Below, one piece after another: positions 26,319-35,489 of a stretch of 64,000 bases of DNA (its first letter is position 1; each line of letters starts with the position of its first letter). Location: contig NZ_JAGGDJ010000022.1 of NCBI RefSeq assembly GCF_017652985.1, forward strand, positions 1 through 64,000. The letters are read 5' to 3'. The DNA is from Paenibacillus artemisiicola. GTDB taxonomy: Bacteria > Bacillota > Bacilli > Paenibacillales > Paenibacillaceae. The position numbers and the translations under genes were made by a program. The notes under the pieces were generated by a model. It was not told the origin of the DNA. It did no database searches and was given only the letters and a program-made list of their open reading frames with translations.

Positions 26319-28103
26319 ATGTCGAATCGTCTGCGCTTAAAATTGCTCGCGGCTTTCCAGTCGTTCATTCAATCCTTTTCCAGCAGCATCAAGCGGAAGC
26401 TGTTCCTCGTCATGATGCTTCTGACCTGCTTGCCCTTAATCGTGCTGACCGTCGTGGCCATCCGTAACGCCGAGGATCGCCTGGAGTCGGAAATTACCCG
26501 TTCCAACCTGTCCAAAATCGAATGGACCGGTTCCTTTGTCGACGATCAAATTCAGGTCTTGGATCAGATTTTGTTTTCCTTAATGAACGACCAAGCCGTT
26601 TCAACCTTTATGGATGCCGCGCAGAAGCCGGACGATCCCGTCGAATTCCCGGTACAAAATAATCTGTTCGATAAATTGTCGGCGCAGTATGTTTCCAATC
26701 TGAAAAGCTTCGACGAAATCCAATTGTTCAAGAAGGATGCAGGCAAGGTATACGCCATCCGTAGCGGCGAAGAACGCATCTTGAACGATCAAGGGTCGGT
26801 CGCGCCGTGGAATGCGCTTGGCGGCAGGAAAGCAGCCTTTATCGCCGATCCCGATCCCGGTCATTTCACGATGTATCGTTCCATCTACCGATTTATCGGA
26901 CTCGATTTGGAGGGCGGCATTGCGCTGCAGGTGAACTGGAGCATGTTCAATCCGCTGTTCGAATCGTTGAAAAGCGGCGATTCGGCAAAGATTCTGATCT
27001 TGGACGATACGGGGAAGGTCGTGCTCGAACCGATGGTGAGCGGGGCTGCTACGGCCGTCCCGGAAGACATTATTACGCGGATCCACGGCCATTCAGGCGA
27101 CCATTTCTACAAAAGCGGCAAGTATTATGCGTTCTATCAGCCATTCGCCGGAGGCAAGATGACGCTTGTGAAATTGATTCCGACCAGCGTCGTCTCCGAG
27201 AGCGGGAAGAACACGATCTGGTTCAGCATCTGGATCGTATCCATCCTGATCGTCGTTTCGATTCTATTCTCGATCATTGTTTCGAACAAGGCGACGGCCC
27301 CAATTCTGAAGCTGGTCAGGGCGATCACTTGGACGGAAGAAACGAACAGCGAAATCTACATCGGCCATGACCGGCAGGATGAAATCGGCTTATTGGAGCA
27401 GAAATACGCCCAAATCATCAAGTCGCGTTACCAGATCCATATCGAGAAACGAACGGCGCAATTAAAAGCGCTGCAAGCGCAAATAAATCCCCACTTCCTG
27501 CATAACACGCTGCAATCGATCGGCGCGATGGCGGTCGTGAAGGATGTTCCCGATATTTACCACATCATTCAGGCGATGAGCAGCAATCTTCGTTATACGA
27601 TGAAAGTGGGCGGAGATTTGGTCGAGCTGAAGCAAGAATTCGAGCATATTCGCAACTATCTGGTCATACAGAAATTCAGGTTCAAAGATAAAATCACGTT
27701 GGAATGGGAGGACGATTCTGCGGCGGGCAGCGGTCTGATTCCTCCGTTATCGCTGCAGCCCATCGTCGAAAACGCGTTCGAGCACGGTTTCCGCAATAAA
27801 AGAGGCGGTTGGGTCATCCGCATCAAGACAACGTGGGAGCCGGACAAATTGCGTATTGAAATTGCCGATAACGGAACAGGAATGTCCGAGCAGTCCGAAT
27901 TCGAGCTGAAGGAGCGTCTGTCCCGGAACATCGAAGACATTATCGAATCGAAGGAAAGCATGGCTTTAAGCAACATTCACGCGAGAATGAAGACGCAATT
28001 CGGATCCGAATTCGGACTGGAAATCGAAAGCGAGTGGCAGAGCGGGACCCGGGTTACGCTCGTGCTGCCTAATCTGTCTGCGCAGGGAGGGGGATTCTCT
28101 TGA
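26319..28103 (+). CDS. YesM-type sensor histidine kinase
   Basis: A 594-residue membrane kinase. Segments at about residues 24-47 and 302-325 bracket an extracellular Cache-like sensor; a HAMP-like linker follows. The His_kinase domain has the phospho-acceptor His392 in QINPHFLHNTL, and the ATPase domain has PLSLQPIVENAFEHGF and DNGTGM. It starts three bases after the oxidoreductase stop and overlaps the response regulator by four bases. It likely senses the outside sugar and phosphorylates the regulator at 28100. Confidence 0.92.
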   Translation: MSNRLRLKLLAAFQSFIQSFSSSIKRKLFLVMMLLTCLPLIVLTVVAIRNAEDRLESEITRSNLSKIEWTGSFVDDQIQVLDQILFSLMNDQAVSTFMDAAQKPDDPVEFPVQNNLFDKLSAQYVSNLKSFDEIQLFKKDAGKVYAIRSGEERILNDQGSVAPWNALGGRKAAFIADPDPGHFTMYRSIYRFIGLDLEGGIALQVNWSMFNPLFESLKSGDSAKILILDDTGKVVLEPMVSGAATAVPEDIITRIHGHSGDHFYKSGKYYAFYQPFAGGKMTLVKLIPTSVVSESGKNTIWFSIWIVSILIVVSILFSIIVSNKATAPILKLVRAITWTEETNSEIYIGHDRQDEIGLLEQKYAQIIKSRYQIHIEKRTAQLKALQAQINPHFLHNTLQSIGAMAVVKDVPDIYHIIQAMSSNLRYTMKVGGDLVELKQEFEHIRNYLVIQKFRFKDKITLEWEDDSAAGSGLIPPLSLQPIVENAFEHGFRNKRGGWVIRIKTTWEPDKLRIEIADNGTGMSEQSEFELKERLSRNIEDIIESKESMALSNIHARMKTQFGSEFGLEIESEWQSGTRVTLVLPNLSAQGGGFS

Positions 28104-29200
28104 CTAACTTACTTATCGTCGAAGATGAATCATGGACTCGCGAATTGATCAAGCAATTCGTTATTCAAGCCGACATGGACATCGAGGTGATTGGGGAAGC
28201 GGACAACGGGGAGGATGGCTTGCAGCTCATCCGCGAGAAGCATCCGGATATCATCATCACGGATATGAACATGCCGGTCGTCGACGGCATCGATATGCTT
28301 CGCCAAATCGAGACGGCTCAGCTGGATACGAAAATTATTGTACTTAGCGGGCATGACGATTTCAAATACACGCGCCAAGCGATACGCTCCGCTGCCGTGG
28401 AATACTTGTTGAAGCCGGTCGACCCCGAGCAGCTGAAGCAAGCGTTGAAGCTCTGCCTCGAGCAGCGCCAACGCCAGATCTCCGAGGCATTAGTGGCGCT
28501 TTCCCCCGAGCTGCTAACCGTTCTCAACGACTATAAACGGAGCGTTTCCGCCCATCTGAACGAATTGGCCGTTAAATCGGCTGAAGACGCGCTGCTGGAA
28601 TGCATCTCTTACGTGGACGCCCATTTTAATTGCGGCGCTCCGCAGTGGTTCCGCATTTATCATGAGTTCTTGATTATGCTGGAGGAATTCGCCGCGATGG
28701 AGTGCGCGGAGCTGCTCGACGTGCTGCGCGATAAATTCATGAAAGCCTATGCGCCGCAGCAGTTTGCCGCCGCGGATATCGCCGAAGCCTTGCTCGGCAT
28801 TTACCGGGAAGCGATGGGCAGCATCATCTCGAGCAGGAAAGAGCGCAAAAAACTCAATCTGAATCTAATCTTCGATTACGTTCAGCAGCATTACGCCGAT
28901 TCGATTTCATTGGAAACGCTTGCGCACCGGTTTTTCGTGAGCAAGGAATACCTGAGCAAAATGTATAAGCTCCGATTCGGGGAGAATCTCATGGAGCAGA
29001 TCATCCGCCTTCGCATGGAAGCGGCTAGATCATGGGTGATGCAGGACGGCACGCAAATCAAGCATATCGCGAGAAGAGCAGGGTATGAAGACGTGTCCTA
29101 TTTTCATAAACTATTTAAAAAGCATTACGGGGTATCCCCGATGGAAATGAGACAAAAGGAAGAGTCGACAGGAGGCTGCTCGTCATATGAAGAACATTGA
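28100..29200 (+). CDS. YesN-type response regulator (REC-AraC)
   Basis: A 366-residue protein. An N-terminal receiver domain carries the acidic pair in VEDE, phospho-acceptor Asp55 in IIITDMNMP and Lys in LLKPVD. The C-terminus (about 260-355) has two AraC helix-turn-helices (SLETLAHRFFVSKEYLSKMY and IKHIARRAGYEDVSYFHKLF). The TTG start follows GGGAGGGGG. It overlaps both neighbours (kinase and GH116 genes), so all three are coupled; it likely activates this operon. Confidence 0.92.
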   Translation: MTNLLIVEDESWTRELIKQFVIQADMDIEVIGEADNGEDGLQLIREKHPDIIITDMNMPVVDGIDMLRQIETAQLDTKIIVLSGHDDFKYTRQAIRSAAVEYLLKPVDPEQLKQALKLCLEQRQRQISEALVALSPELLTVLNDYKRSVSAHLNELAVKSAEDALLECISYVDAHFNCGAPQWFRIYHEFLIMLEEFAAMECAELLDVLRDKFMKAYAPQQFAAADIAEALLGIYREAMGSIISSRKERKKLNLNLIFDYVQQHYADSISLETLAHRFFVSKEYLSKMYKLRFGENLMEQIIRLRMEAARSWVMQDGTQIKHIARRAGYEDVSYFHKLFKKHYGVSPMEMRQKEESTGGCSSYEEH

Positions 29201-31664
29201 GGAGAAGCGGCAGGACGGCAGCTATGCCGGCGCCCGAAATTCGCATGTCGCGTTTCCGCTCGGAGGCATCGGCGCAGGCATGTTTTGCTTGGAAGGAACG
29301 GGCGCGATGACTCATTTTTCCTTGCGCAACGCGCCGGACGTCACCCACGAGCCGATGATGTTCTCCGCGCTCTGCGTCAAGAGCGAGTCGGGCAATCTGG
29401 CGAGGGTGCTGGAAGGGCCGGTGCCGTCCTGGAAAATATTCAGCCATCGGTCGGATCGGTTCGTCGGGCCAGGGAATGGCTTGTTCGGCAAGCATTACGG
29501 GCTGCCGCGATTTAAGGAGGCGGCGTTCAGTTCCCGGTTTCCGTTCGGAACGGTGGAGCTGCGAGATCCCCAAATTCCGGTCGACGTATCGATCACCGGA
29601 TGGAGTCCGTTCATTCCGCTGAACGCCGACGATTCGAGCTTGCCCACGGCCGGCCTGGAATTCACGTTCTCCAACGCGACGGATCGGACGGTAGAGCTCG
29701 TCTATTCGTTTCATGCCGCCAATTTCTTGGCAGCGGACGGCTCCGGCAATCATCGCATTGTCCGATCGGATTCGGGTCGGGGCTTCAGGCTGGAGCAGCC
29801 GCCGATCGAGAACCGCGGCTGGGAGCAGGGGGCATTCAGCGCCGTCACGGACGATCCCGGAGCGAAGGCGGACTGCGCATGGTTTCGCGGCGGCTGGTTC
29901 GATCCGCTCACGATGATCTGGAACGATATCGCCGCCGGACATTGCCAGGAGAAAGCGCCGGTAGCGGAAGGCAAGCCCGGACCGGGAGCGAGCCTTTTCG
30001 TCCCGGTGGCGCTTCTTCCCAACGAACGAAAGACGGTCAGGCTGATGCTGTCTTGGTGGGTTCCGGAGACCAACCTAACCGTCGGTGTTCCCAGTCCCGC
30101 CGCTTCATCGCAGGAAAAGGTAGATGGCAAAGGTCGTGCCGTACTGGAATTCCATAAACCTTGGTATGCGGGAAGGTTCGCCGGCGCCAGCGATGTCGCC
30201 GATTATTGGCTCCAACACTACGACCGGATGCGCAAGGAGAGCCGCGACTTTACCGACAGTTTCTATGGGACGTCGATGCCCGCCGAGCTCGTGCATGCCA
30301 TCGCGGCAAATCTGTCGATCTTGAAATCGCCGACCGTGCTCCGTCAGACGGACGGCAGGTTCTGGGGCTGGGAGGGAAGCGAGGACACTCGGGGCAGCTG
30401 CCACGGTACCTGCACGCATGTGTGGAATTATGCGCAAGCGCTTCCGCATTTATTTCCCGAATTGGAACGAGGCGTTCGCACGACCGAATTCACGGAAGGA
30501 CAGGATGAGCGGGGACACCAGAATTTTCGCATTCCGCTGCCGATTCAACCGGCCGACCACGACTTCCACGCAGCGAGCGACGGTCAGCTCGGCGGCATCA
30601 TGAAGGCGTACCGGGAGTGGCGGATCGGCGGGAATACGGAATGGCTCCGGAACCTGTGGCCCAAAATCAAATCGAGCTTGGACTATTGCATCGAAGAATG
30701 GGATCCGAAGAAGGAAGGGGTGCTATCCGAGCCGCATCACAATACGTACGATATTGAATTTTGGGGACCGGACGGGATGTGTTCCTCCATCTACGTTGGC
30801 GCTTTGAAGGCCGCTTCGCTGATGGCGCAAGCGCTCGGGGAAGCCGACCCTTACGGTTCCTTGTATCTGCGAGGCAGGCATTATCTGGATCACGTGCTGT
30901 TTAACGGAGAATATTACGAACAGCATATCGTTTGGGAAGGTCTTCGGACGCCTTCTCCGACAAGCGGCGAGCAGGCGTGGAACGTCAATTACTCGACCGA
31001 GGCGATCGAGCTCTTGAAGGGACAAGGCCCGAAATACCAATACGGCATGGGCTGTCTCTCCGACGGCGTCATCGGCGCTTGGCTGGCCGAGATGTGCGGA
31101 CTCGGCGATATCCTCAACCGCGACAACGTCCGCAGCCACTTGCTCAGCGTATACAAGTATAATCTCAAGCGCGATTTATCCGACCATGTCAATCCGCAGC
31201 GTCCCGGTTTCGCGATCGGCGACGAAGGCGGGCTGCTGTTATGTACGTGGCCGAAGGGCGGCCAATTGGCGCTTCCGTTCGTATACAGCAACGAGGTGTG
31301 GACGGGAATCGAATACCAGGTCGCCTCTCATCTGCTCTCGGTCGGCTGCGCGGAGGAAGGATTGGATATCGTGCGAATCTGCCGAGACCGCTACGACGGC
31401 CGGACACGAAATCCTTTCGACGAATACGAATGCGGCCATTGGTACGCACGGGCGATGGCTTCCTACGGTTTAATTCAGGGATGGAGCGGCACGCGTTACG
31501 ACGCGATTGACCGAACGCTGTACTTGTCGCCGAGGTCTGTCGAAGATTACGGCAGTTTCCTCTGCACGTCCGGCGGCTACGGCATTGCAGGCATGCGCGG
31601 CGGCAAGCCGTTCGTCGACGTCAAAGCGGGCAAAATAGAAATCGATCAGGTGCGCGTCATCTGA
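29187..31664 (+). CDS. GH116-family glycoside hydrolase
   Basis: An 825-residue protein without signal peptide, hence cytosolic. The N-terminal beta domain starts with VAFPLGGIGAGMFCLEGTGA. The (alpha/alpha)6 catalytic domain shows CHGTCTHVWNYAQALPHLFP, HNTYDIEFWGPDGMCSSIY, GCLSDGVIGAW and ECGHWYARAMASYGL, all landmarks of GH116 (the family of human GBA2). By analogy with characterised members the Asp in GCLSD is the acid/base. Family activities are beta-glucosidase, beta-xylosidase and N-acetyl-glucosaminidase. It overlaps the regulator gene by 14 bases and closes the operon; it presumably cleaves the oligosaccharide brought in by transporter 3. Confidence 0.9.
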   Translation: MKNIEEKRQDGSYAGARNSHVAFPLGGIGAGMFCLEGTGAMTHFSLRNAPDVTHEPMMFSALCVKSESGNLARVLEGPVPSWKIFSHRSDRFVGPGNGLFGKHYGLPRFKEAAFSSRFPFGTVELRDPQIPVDVSITGWSPFIPLNADDSSLPTAGLEFTFSNATDRTVELVYSFHAANFLAADGSGNHRIVRSDSGRGFRLEQPPIENRGWEQGAFSAVTDDPGAKADCAWFRGGWFDPLTMIWNDIAAGHCQEKAPVAEGKPGPGASLFVPVALLPNERKTVRLMLSWWVPETNLTVGVPSPAASSQEKVDGKGRAVLEFHKPWYAGRFAGASDVADYWLQHYDRMRKESRDFTDSFYGTSMPAELVHAIAANLSILKSPTVLRQTDGRFWGWEGSEDTRGSCHGTCTHVWNYAQALPHLFPELERGVRTTEFTEGQDERGHQNFRIPLPIQPADHDFHAASDGQLGGIMKAYREWRIGGNTEWLRNLWPKIKSSLDYCIEEWDPKKEGVLSEPHHNTYDIEFWGPDGMCSSIYVGALKAASLMAQALGEADPYGSLYLRGRHYLDHVLFNGEYYEQHIVWEGLRTPSPTSGEQAWNVNYSTEAIELLKGQGPKYQYGMGCLSDGVIGAWLAEMCGLGDILNRDNVRSHLLSVYKYNLKRDLSDHVNPQRPGFAIGDEGGLLLCTWPKGGQLALPFVYSNEVWTGIEYQVASHLLSVGCAEEGLDIVRICRDRYDGRTRNPFDEYECGHWYARAMASYGLIQGWSGTRYDAIDRTLYLSPRSVEDYGSFLCTSGGYGIAGMRGGKPFVDVKAGKIEIDQVRVI

Positions 31665-31714
31665 TTGCGAATAGCTAAATGCTGTGCACCGTGCACCGGT
31701 TGGCGGCATAAAGG

Positions 31715-31760
31715 AAGAAGTCTCCGACGCACGCATTCATTGCGGAGTTAGAGACTTCTT
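31715..31760 (+). terminator. Terminator of the GH116 operon
   Basis: AAGAAGTCTC and GAGACTTCTT form a perfect 10-bp stem around a 26-nt loop, about 50 bp after the GH116 stop. Confidence 0.6.
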
Positions 31761-31891
31761 TGGATTGAGCGCGGATCACTTCAACGTCGAAATGAAAGGT
31801 TTGTCGCGCTAGATATTTCGTTATATTAATCTTCTTCTTCTGCCCACATGCAGTCCGTTTGTTGATGTATGGCTATCGTCCCGGCCTCGAT

Positions 31892-32070
31892 CTACGGGGC
31901 AATGCCCTTTGCCCAAAGCAATCCGGTACTCCGTGCAGTCTTTAGATCCCACGAACAAACCCATTTTCGTGTTACATGAGAAGCAGCTAAGCAGTTTGTT
32001 TCAAAAGTAGAGCACGATCCGGCTCGTAAGCCGGTGCCATGGCAACCCAAAGGCGTGCCAGCTTGCCGCA
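31892..32070 (+). repeat. Dispersed repeat R2, copy 2
   Basis: Strongly similar to 5975-6162, same orientation, including CAATCCGGTACTCCGTGCAG and AAGGCGTGCCAGCTTGCCGC. It lies directly after the GH116 operon and before decayed sequence. The minus-strand open frame across it (31892-32149) is not conserved as an open frame in copy 1, so it is not called as a gene. Confidence 0.55.
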
Positions 32071-32234
32071 ATCTATCTCGATGGACGCATTTTCCTTCTG
32101 GAAGCCAAATGGCACGCAGATTCGTGTCGTTGAGATTGATCACCTTCACTTCGACCGCTTCATCACGGAGCGCATCGGCTTCATGCTATTTGTCTTCACA
32201 TTGCGTGTTCAACGGCGCGGGTTACTAACATAAA

Positions 32235-32427
32235 AAAAATCATTCGGTTAATTCTACAATCCGCGATTACGCTCGTCTTATTAATCAGTGGAGGACTAAT
32301 GGACTGCACACCAGCAGCACCGCGGCTGCACTGTCTTTTGTGGGTCATTCTCGTCGGATATGCTTACTGCTTCTTAAACCGCTTTGCGAGGAAGACCAAG
32401 CAAAGCAGCAGGAAGAGCGGCGTCTGA
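32235..32427 (+). pseudogene. Possible remnant of a small two-helix membrane protein
   Basis: An open frame of about 60 codons reads IKKIIRLILQSAITLVLLIS, then a second hydrophobic helix (HCLLWVILVGYAYCFLNRF) and a basic tail ending before TGA at about 32425. No start codon or ribosome site is present at its beginning. It may be the end of a gene cut by the neighbouring repeat. Function unknown. Confidence 0.3.
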
Positions 32428-32437
32428 TCGAATTTAA

Positions 32438-32773
32438 CTTGCATTCGATAAATCTTTTTCGTTTCGCCCTCTCTATTTTGCATATGAAGAGCGATATGAC
32501 CGGATTGGAGATCCTTCACTGTATCGACTTGTACGCGATAAAGTTAAACTATGCGATGTGGTTGTGATGTTGTCGGATGTTTATGCGCAATCGCAATTTA
32601 ATCGATGGATGAACAAAGAAATTATCTCGGCAAAAGGGGAATTCAATAAGCCGGTCATAACGGTCCGTAAGGATGAGACGACCCCCGTTATGTTCGTCAT
32701 TCAGCAACAATCCGATGTTATTCTCGGAATGGATTTCCCGCAATTACGGAAAGAAATAGAAGGCTTATGTTGA
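32438..32773 (+). pseudogene. Fragment resembling a TIR-like (DUF1863/ThsB-type) protein
   Basis: From a stop at 32435-32437 a frame stays open for 111 codons. It includes DPSLYRLVRDKVKLCDVVVM, LSDVYAQSQFNRWMNKEI, AKGEFNKPVITV and a C-terminal SDVILGMDFPQLRKEIE. The order 'cDVVIxLSxxY...W...EI..A....KPII.V...VG..' is the core of TIR-like DUF1863 proteins, including ThsB of Thoeris defence. About 50 N-terminal residues, with the first strand, are missing and no ribosome site is seen; a GTG at 32558 is the only possible start and would leave 71 residues. Probably a broken gene. The assignment rests on pattern reading only. Confidence 0.42.
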
Positions 32774-32844
32774 AATAATCTCGTTGGCGTCAGATTTAGC
32801 GAAGAAATGTATAAGGTTTAACTCATTTCGATAGCTGTCACACC

Positions 32845-32885
32845 TAATTAGTTGGTACGCATAATGTATGCTTATAAACTAATTA
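32845..32885. promoter_or_regulatory. Nested palindrome
   Basis: TAATTAGTT (32845-32853) and AACTAATTA (32877-32885) are perfect arms; between them GCATA and TATGC form an inner pair. It is 325 bp before the MarR gene and could be a regulator site or an element end. Confidence 0.4.
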
Positions 32886-33209
32886 TTGGTTACTGGAAAT
32901 GGAGCTTAGGAATGGTATGTGTTGAACTGCTTTTCCGGCCATGAAGATAGGCTCGGGCATATTCGTGATAAAGACGGAAAGCTCGGAAGTCTATCCAAGA
33001 CTCAACTTTTTGAGCTATTATTAAGTGTTGGGAAGTTCATCAGCTCATATCGATGCATCGGTATCGGTAAGAGAGCCGAGAGAAGAATCGGCTCCATATG
33101 CATGACGATCTTGATTGATTATTAGATTTACAATCATCGGAGCGGTGGGTATCGTGATGGCTCAGGAAAAGCGGTAGCCGCATGCAAACCAGAACAAGGA
33201 GCGCCTCCT

Positions 33210-33665
33210 ATGGCAAAACATCCATACCAACAACTAGCCTTGCTTTTTTATCGCGTGAATCGCAGCTTACAATATCTAATGACGCTACATCTGAAAGCAT
33301 TCGACATTACGCCCGAGCAGTGGAACGTCTTGAAGCAACTACAGGAGAAGGACGGTCTCACGTTGAAAGATCTCGGCTATATGGCGGATAAAGATAAGAC
33401 GACCATTACGAGAATCATTGACAGTCTTGAACAGCGGAGAGCACTCGCGCGGCATGTGAATCCAAACGATCGTCGATCCTTTTTGATTTATTTGACCCAA
33501 GAAGGGCGAGAGCTCATCCACGAGGTACAGCCGATTCCGGATAAAGTTAATCGGATGGTTACCTGCAGCTTGTCGGAGGAAGAACTTTTTCAATTGAGGA
33601 AAGTGCTCTTCGTTCTTCAAACACAAATCGTTTATGAGACGGAGCACTTCAATAGTGAGAAATGA
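33210..33665 (+). CDS. MarR-family regulator
   Basis: A 151-residue winged-helix protein with MarR architecture: N-terminal helices, then the DNA-binding motif LTLKDLGYMADKDKTTITRI and the wing residues DRRSFLIYLT, followed by the C-terminal dimer helices. The ATG follows AGGAGCGCC at a good distance. It stands alone among remnants; the gene it controls is not evident here. A terminator follows. MarR proteins usually respond to phenolic compounds or oxidants. Confidence 0.88.
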   Translation: MAKHPYQQLALLFYRVNRSLQYLMTLHLKAFDITPEQWNVLKQLQEKDGLTLKDLGYMADKDKTTITRIIDSLEQRRALARHVNPNDRRSFLIYLTQEGRELIHEVQPIPDKVNRMVTCSLSEEELFQLRKVLFVLQTQIVYETEHFNSEK

Positions 33666-33672
33666 GACTGAA

Positions 33673-33702
33673 AAAGAACTCCAGGGCTTGTGGAGTTTTT
33701 AG
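33673..33702 (+). terminator. Terminator of the MarR gene
   Basis: AAAGAACTCC and GGAGTTTTT pair around AGGGCTTGT with a T-run on the plus strand, just after the MarR stop. The following 33703-33950 shows no gene. Confidence 0.65.
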
Positions 33703-33957
33703 ATTAAGGCAAGTAAACAATCGGTCAAAGGTGAATTCAAGGAGATGAAGAAGTAACAATTCGCTTTATTCGGTGAGCTTAGTCGCTTGGCTCCATTCAC
33801 AGGTATTAGAGCTAGCACAGGAGCGGGCATAATTCGCGAGATCAGGCGCCGGACTGAGTGGGATTCTCGAATCCGCGGGCTCGGGCAAGGTCGACCCCTG
33901 TCGGGTGACAAGAACATTATCTCATTAAAGGCCGCGAATATGGTATTATCCCCTTCA

Positions 33958-34206
33958 AGTAGACACTCAAAAAAACCTTCATGTTATCATGGGGGTTTGA
34001 GTGCCACTTGGAGGGGATATTTTTATGGCTAAATAGGGACAAACGTTTCAGTCCTATACGGATGAATTCAAGCTGAAGGCGGTCCAAGCGTATGTTGAGG
34101 GCTCAGCGAGTTACAAGGCCATTGCTGAACAAGAAGGAATCCGTAACTGTTCCCAACTGAAAGTTTGGGGAGAGAAACACAACGCATTATGCTTGCCGAT
34201 GGCGTA
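33958..34206 (+). mobile_element. Remnant of an IS3-family element (end plus orfA start)
   Basis: A frame starting with ATG at 34025 reads MAK-stop-GQTFQSYTDEFKLKAVQAYV, then EGSASYKAIAEQEGIRNCSQ and LKVWGEK. This is the helix-turn-helix N-terminus of IS3-family OrfA. It has an in-frame TAG at codon 4 and breaks off after about 55 codons. The sequence just upstream, with CACTCAAA...TTTGAGTG arms (33965-34003), is likely the left end or its leader. OrfB is absent. Confidence 0.7.
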
Positions 34207-34245
34207 GAAAACATTAGCCGCAGACGCCTCTTAGTCTTGCCTGGT

Positions 34246-34995
34246 TTAGTTACTGAGCTTTATTTGGCCGACAATCCAATTTTTTGCATTTAGTAAACGT
34301 GAATTAAATGCCATTTGAAAAAAGCCCGTCAGACGGTAATGAGGAAAATGCCTATGGTTTAGCTCTATAAGAGCCTCTTGATATGTCGCAAAATGAAGTT
34401 TTTCAAATAGCAATATATCCATCATTTGCTTTATGTTAACCTCATTTTTCCAATAATTTAATGGCACATTAGAAAATTCCCAAGGTTGAAATTTGTTGGG
34501 GTATACAGCATTTATCATTTGATAAGGTGAATCCCCAAATACTTTAAAAATGCCACTTAATCCATGTTTTTTTAAAAATGTACTGTTTATTTGCTGGGGG
34601 ACTTCAAAAATTGGAATACGACATTTCTTTTCAATTACATACTTAACTGCTTCGATTGCCCGCTGGCGGCCTTTTTCGCCGGACCAATAACCATAAGAAA
34701 CTTGTTTGAACTGCCACGGGAAAAATTGTTTTGGATATGCATGTTGAATCAAGTCGATAAAACCCCAACCTTGAACAAGGGCAGGGGGACGCAAGCGGTG
34801 CTCCCAAAGTATTTTGGCATCTATATGATTAGGGATTTCATTAACGGGTATGTTTAAATGCTTTTCGATTACATAGCGTGTTAAATTAGTTAAGTTTATC
34901 TTCCCTTGCTCACCTGTAAATGTATGGTTAGGAAATCGGGATCGTTTTCCTTCCAATACTTCATGATAAATGGTGATCAGTTCGTTATTTTCCAT
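34246..34995 (-). CDS. DUF4046-like protein
   Basis: A 249-residue soluble protein with three similar segments. Each contains a tryptophan-proline phrase of the type YPKQFFPWQFKQV, YPNKFQPWEFSNV or HRHFPHYRLTG after a helical block ending in YVIEKK/YVIEKH. This resembles DUF4046 proteins of Bacilli, of unknown function. The ATG at 34995 is chosen because GGAGGAAGTACTA precedes it. It is AT-rich and flanked by IS3 and IS110 debris, so it may have been acquired. No partner gene is evident. Confidence 0.6.
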   Translation of the reverse strand: MENNELITIYHEVLEGKRSRFPNHTFTGEQGKINLTNLTRYVIEKHLNIPVNEIPNHIDAKILWEHRLRPPALVQGWGFIDLIQHAYPKQFFPWQFKQVSYGYWSGEKGRQRAIEAVKYVIEKKCRIPIFEVPQQINSTFLKKHGLSGIFKVFGDSPYQMINAVYPNKFQPWEFSNVPLNYWKNEVNIKQMMDILLFEKLHFATYQEALIELNHRHFPHYRLTGFFQMAFNSRLLNAKNWIVGQIKLSN

Positions 34996-35195
34996 TAGTA
35001 CTTCCTCCATAGGCCCCGTCTTAACTAACAGATAGCAATTATTCACTCCATTTATTTAGTTTCGACATCTTTGCTGTATGATAAACCGGCGCATTTATTA
35101 TGGTCAGCAGGAATCGGCTTGGGTCGTCCTAACCGAGGAAAAGGAGAGTCACGGATTGCCTGCTTACTTTTACGGTGCAATCGGGTCTGAACTAA

Positions 35196-35480
35196 TTGGC
35201 AACGCAATTCGGTCATTCGCACCTCACGGCATGTCCGTCGATATTCGGGAAGCTAATCCGCGCCGTGCTGCTCACAAAGCAAGCAACTGTTGTAGATGAA
35301 GCTTGTAGGCTTTCTCGATATGCTTGGCGCCAACTGAGCGAGCTGTTAGAGCTAGTAATTTCACCGGCTCTTCGTTCACCACTGTGCCGTTTCATGACCG
35401 TTTTCCAACCGTCGACGACTTGAACAGCGAACCGGAGCCAATGAGGTGCTGTTTACCTGGCGAAGCTTCCCCGATCGAAG
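35196..35480 (-). mobile_element. IS110-family transposase fragment
   Basis: On the minus strand one frame reads QVVDGWKTVMKRHSGERRAG and, after a frame change, ARSVGAKHIEKAYKLHLQQL. This matches the middle of IS110-type transposases (region before the Ser-rich C-terminal domain). The same segment occurs in opposite orientation at about 50380-50540. No intact gene remains. Confidence 0.5.
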
Positions 35481-35489
35481 AAGCTCATC

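Noticed and set aside
29115..29942. Minus-strand frame of 275 codons opposite the GH116 gene
   Set aside because: Shadow frame; no start signal and no recognisable motifs.
31892..32149. Minus-strand open frame of 85 codons over repeat R2
   Set aside because: The homologous copy at 5975-6162 does not keep the frame open, so it is unlikely to be a gene.
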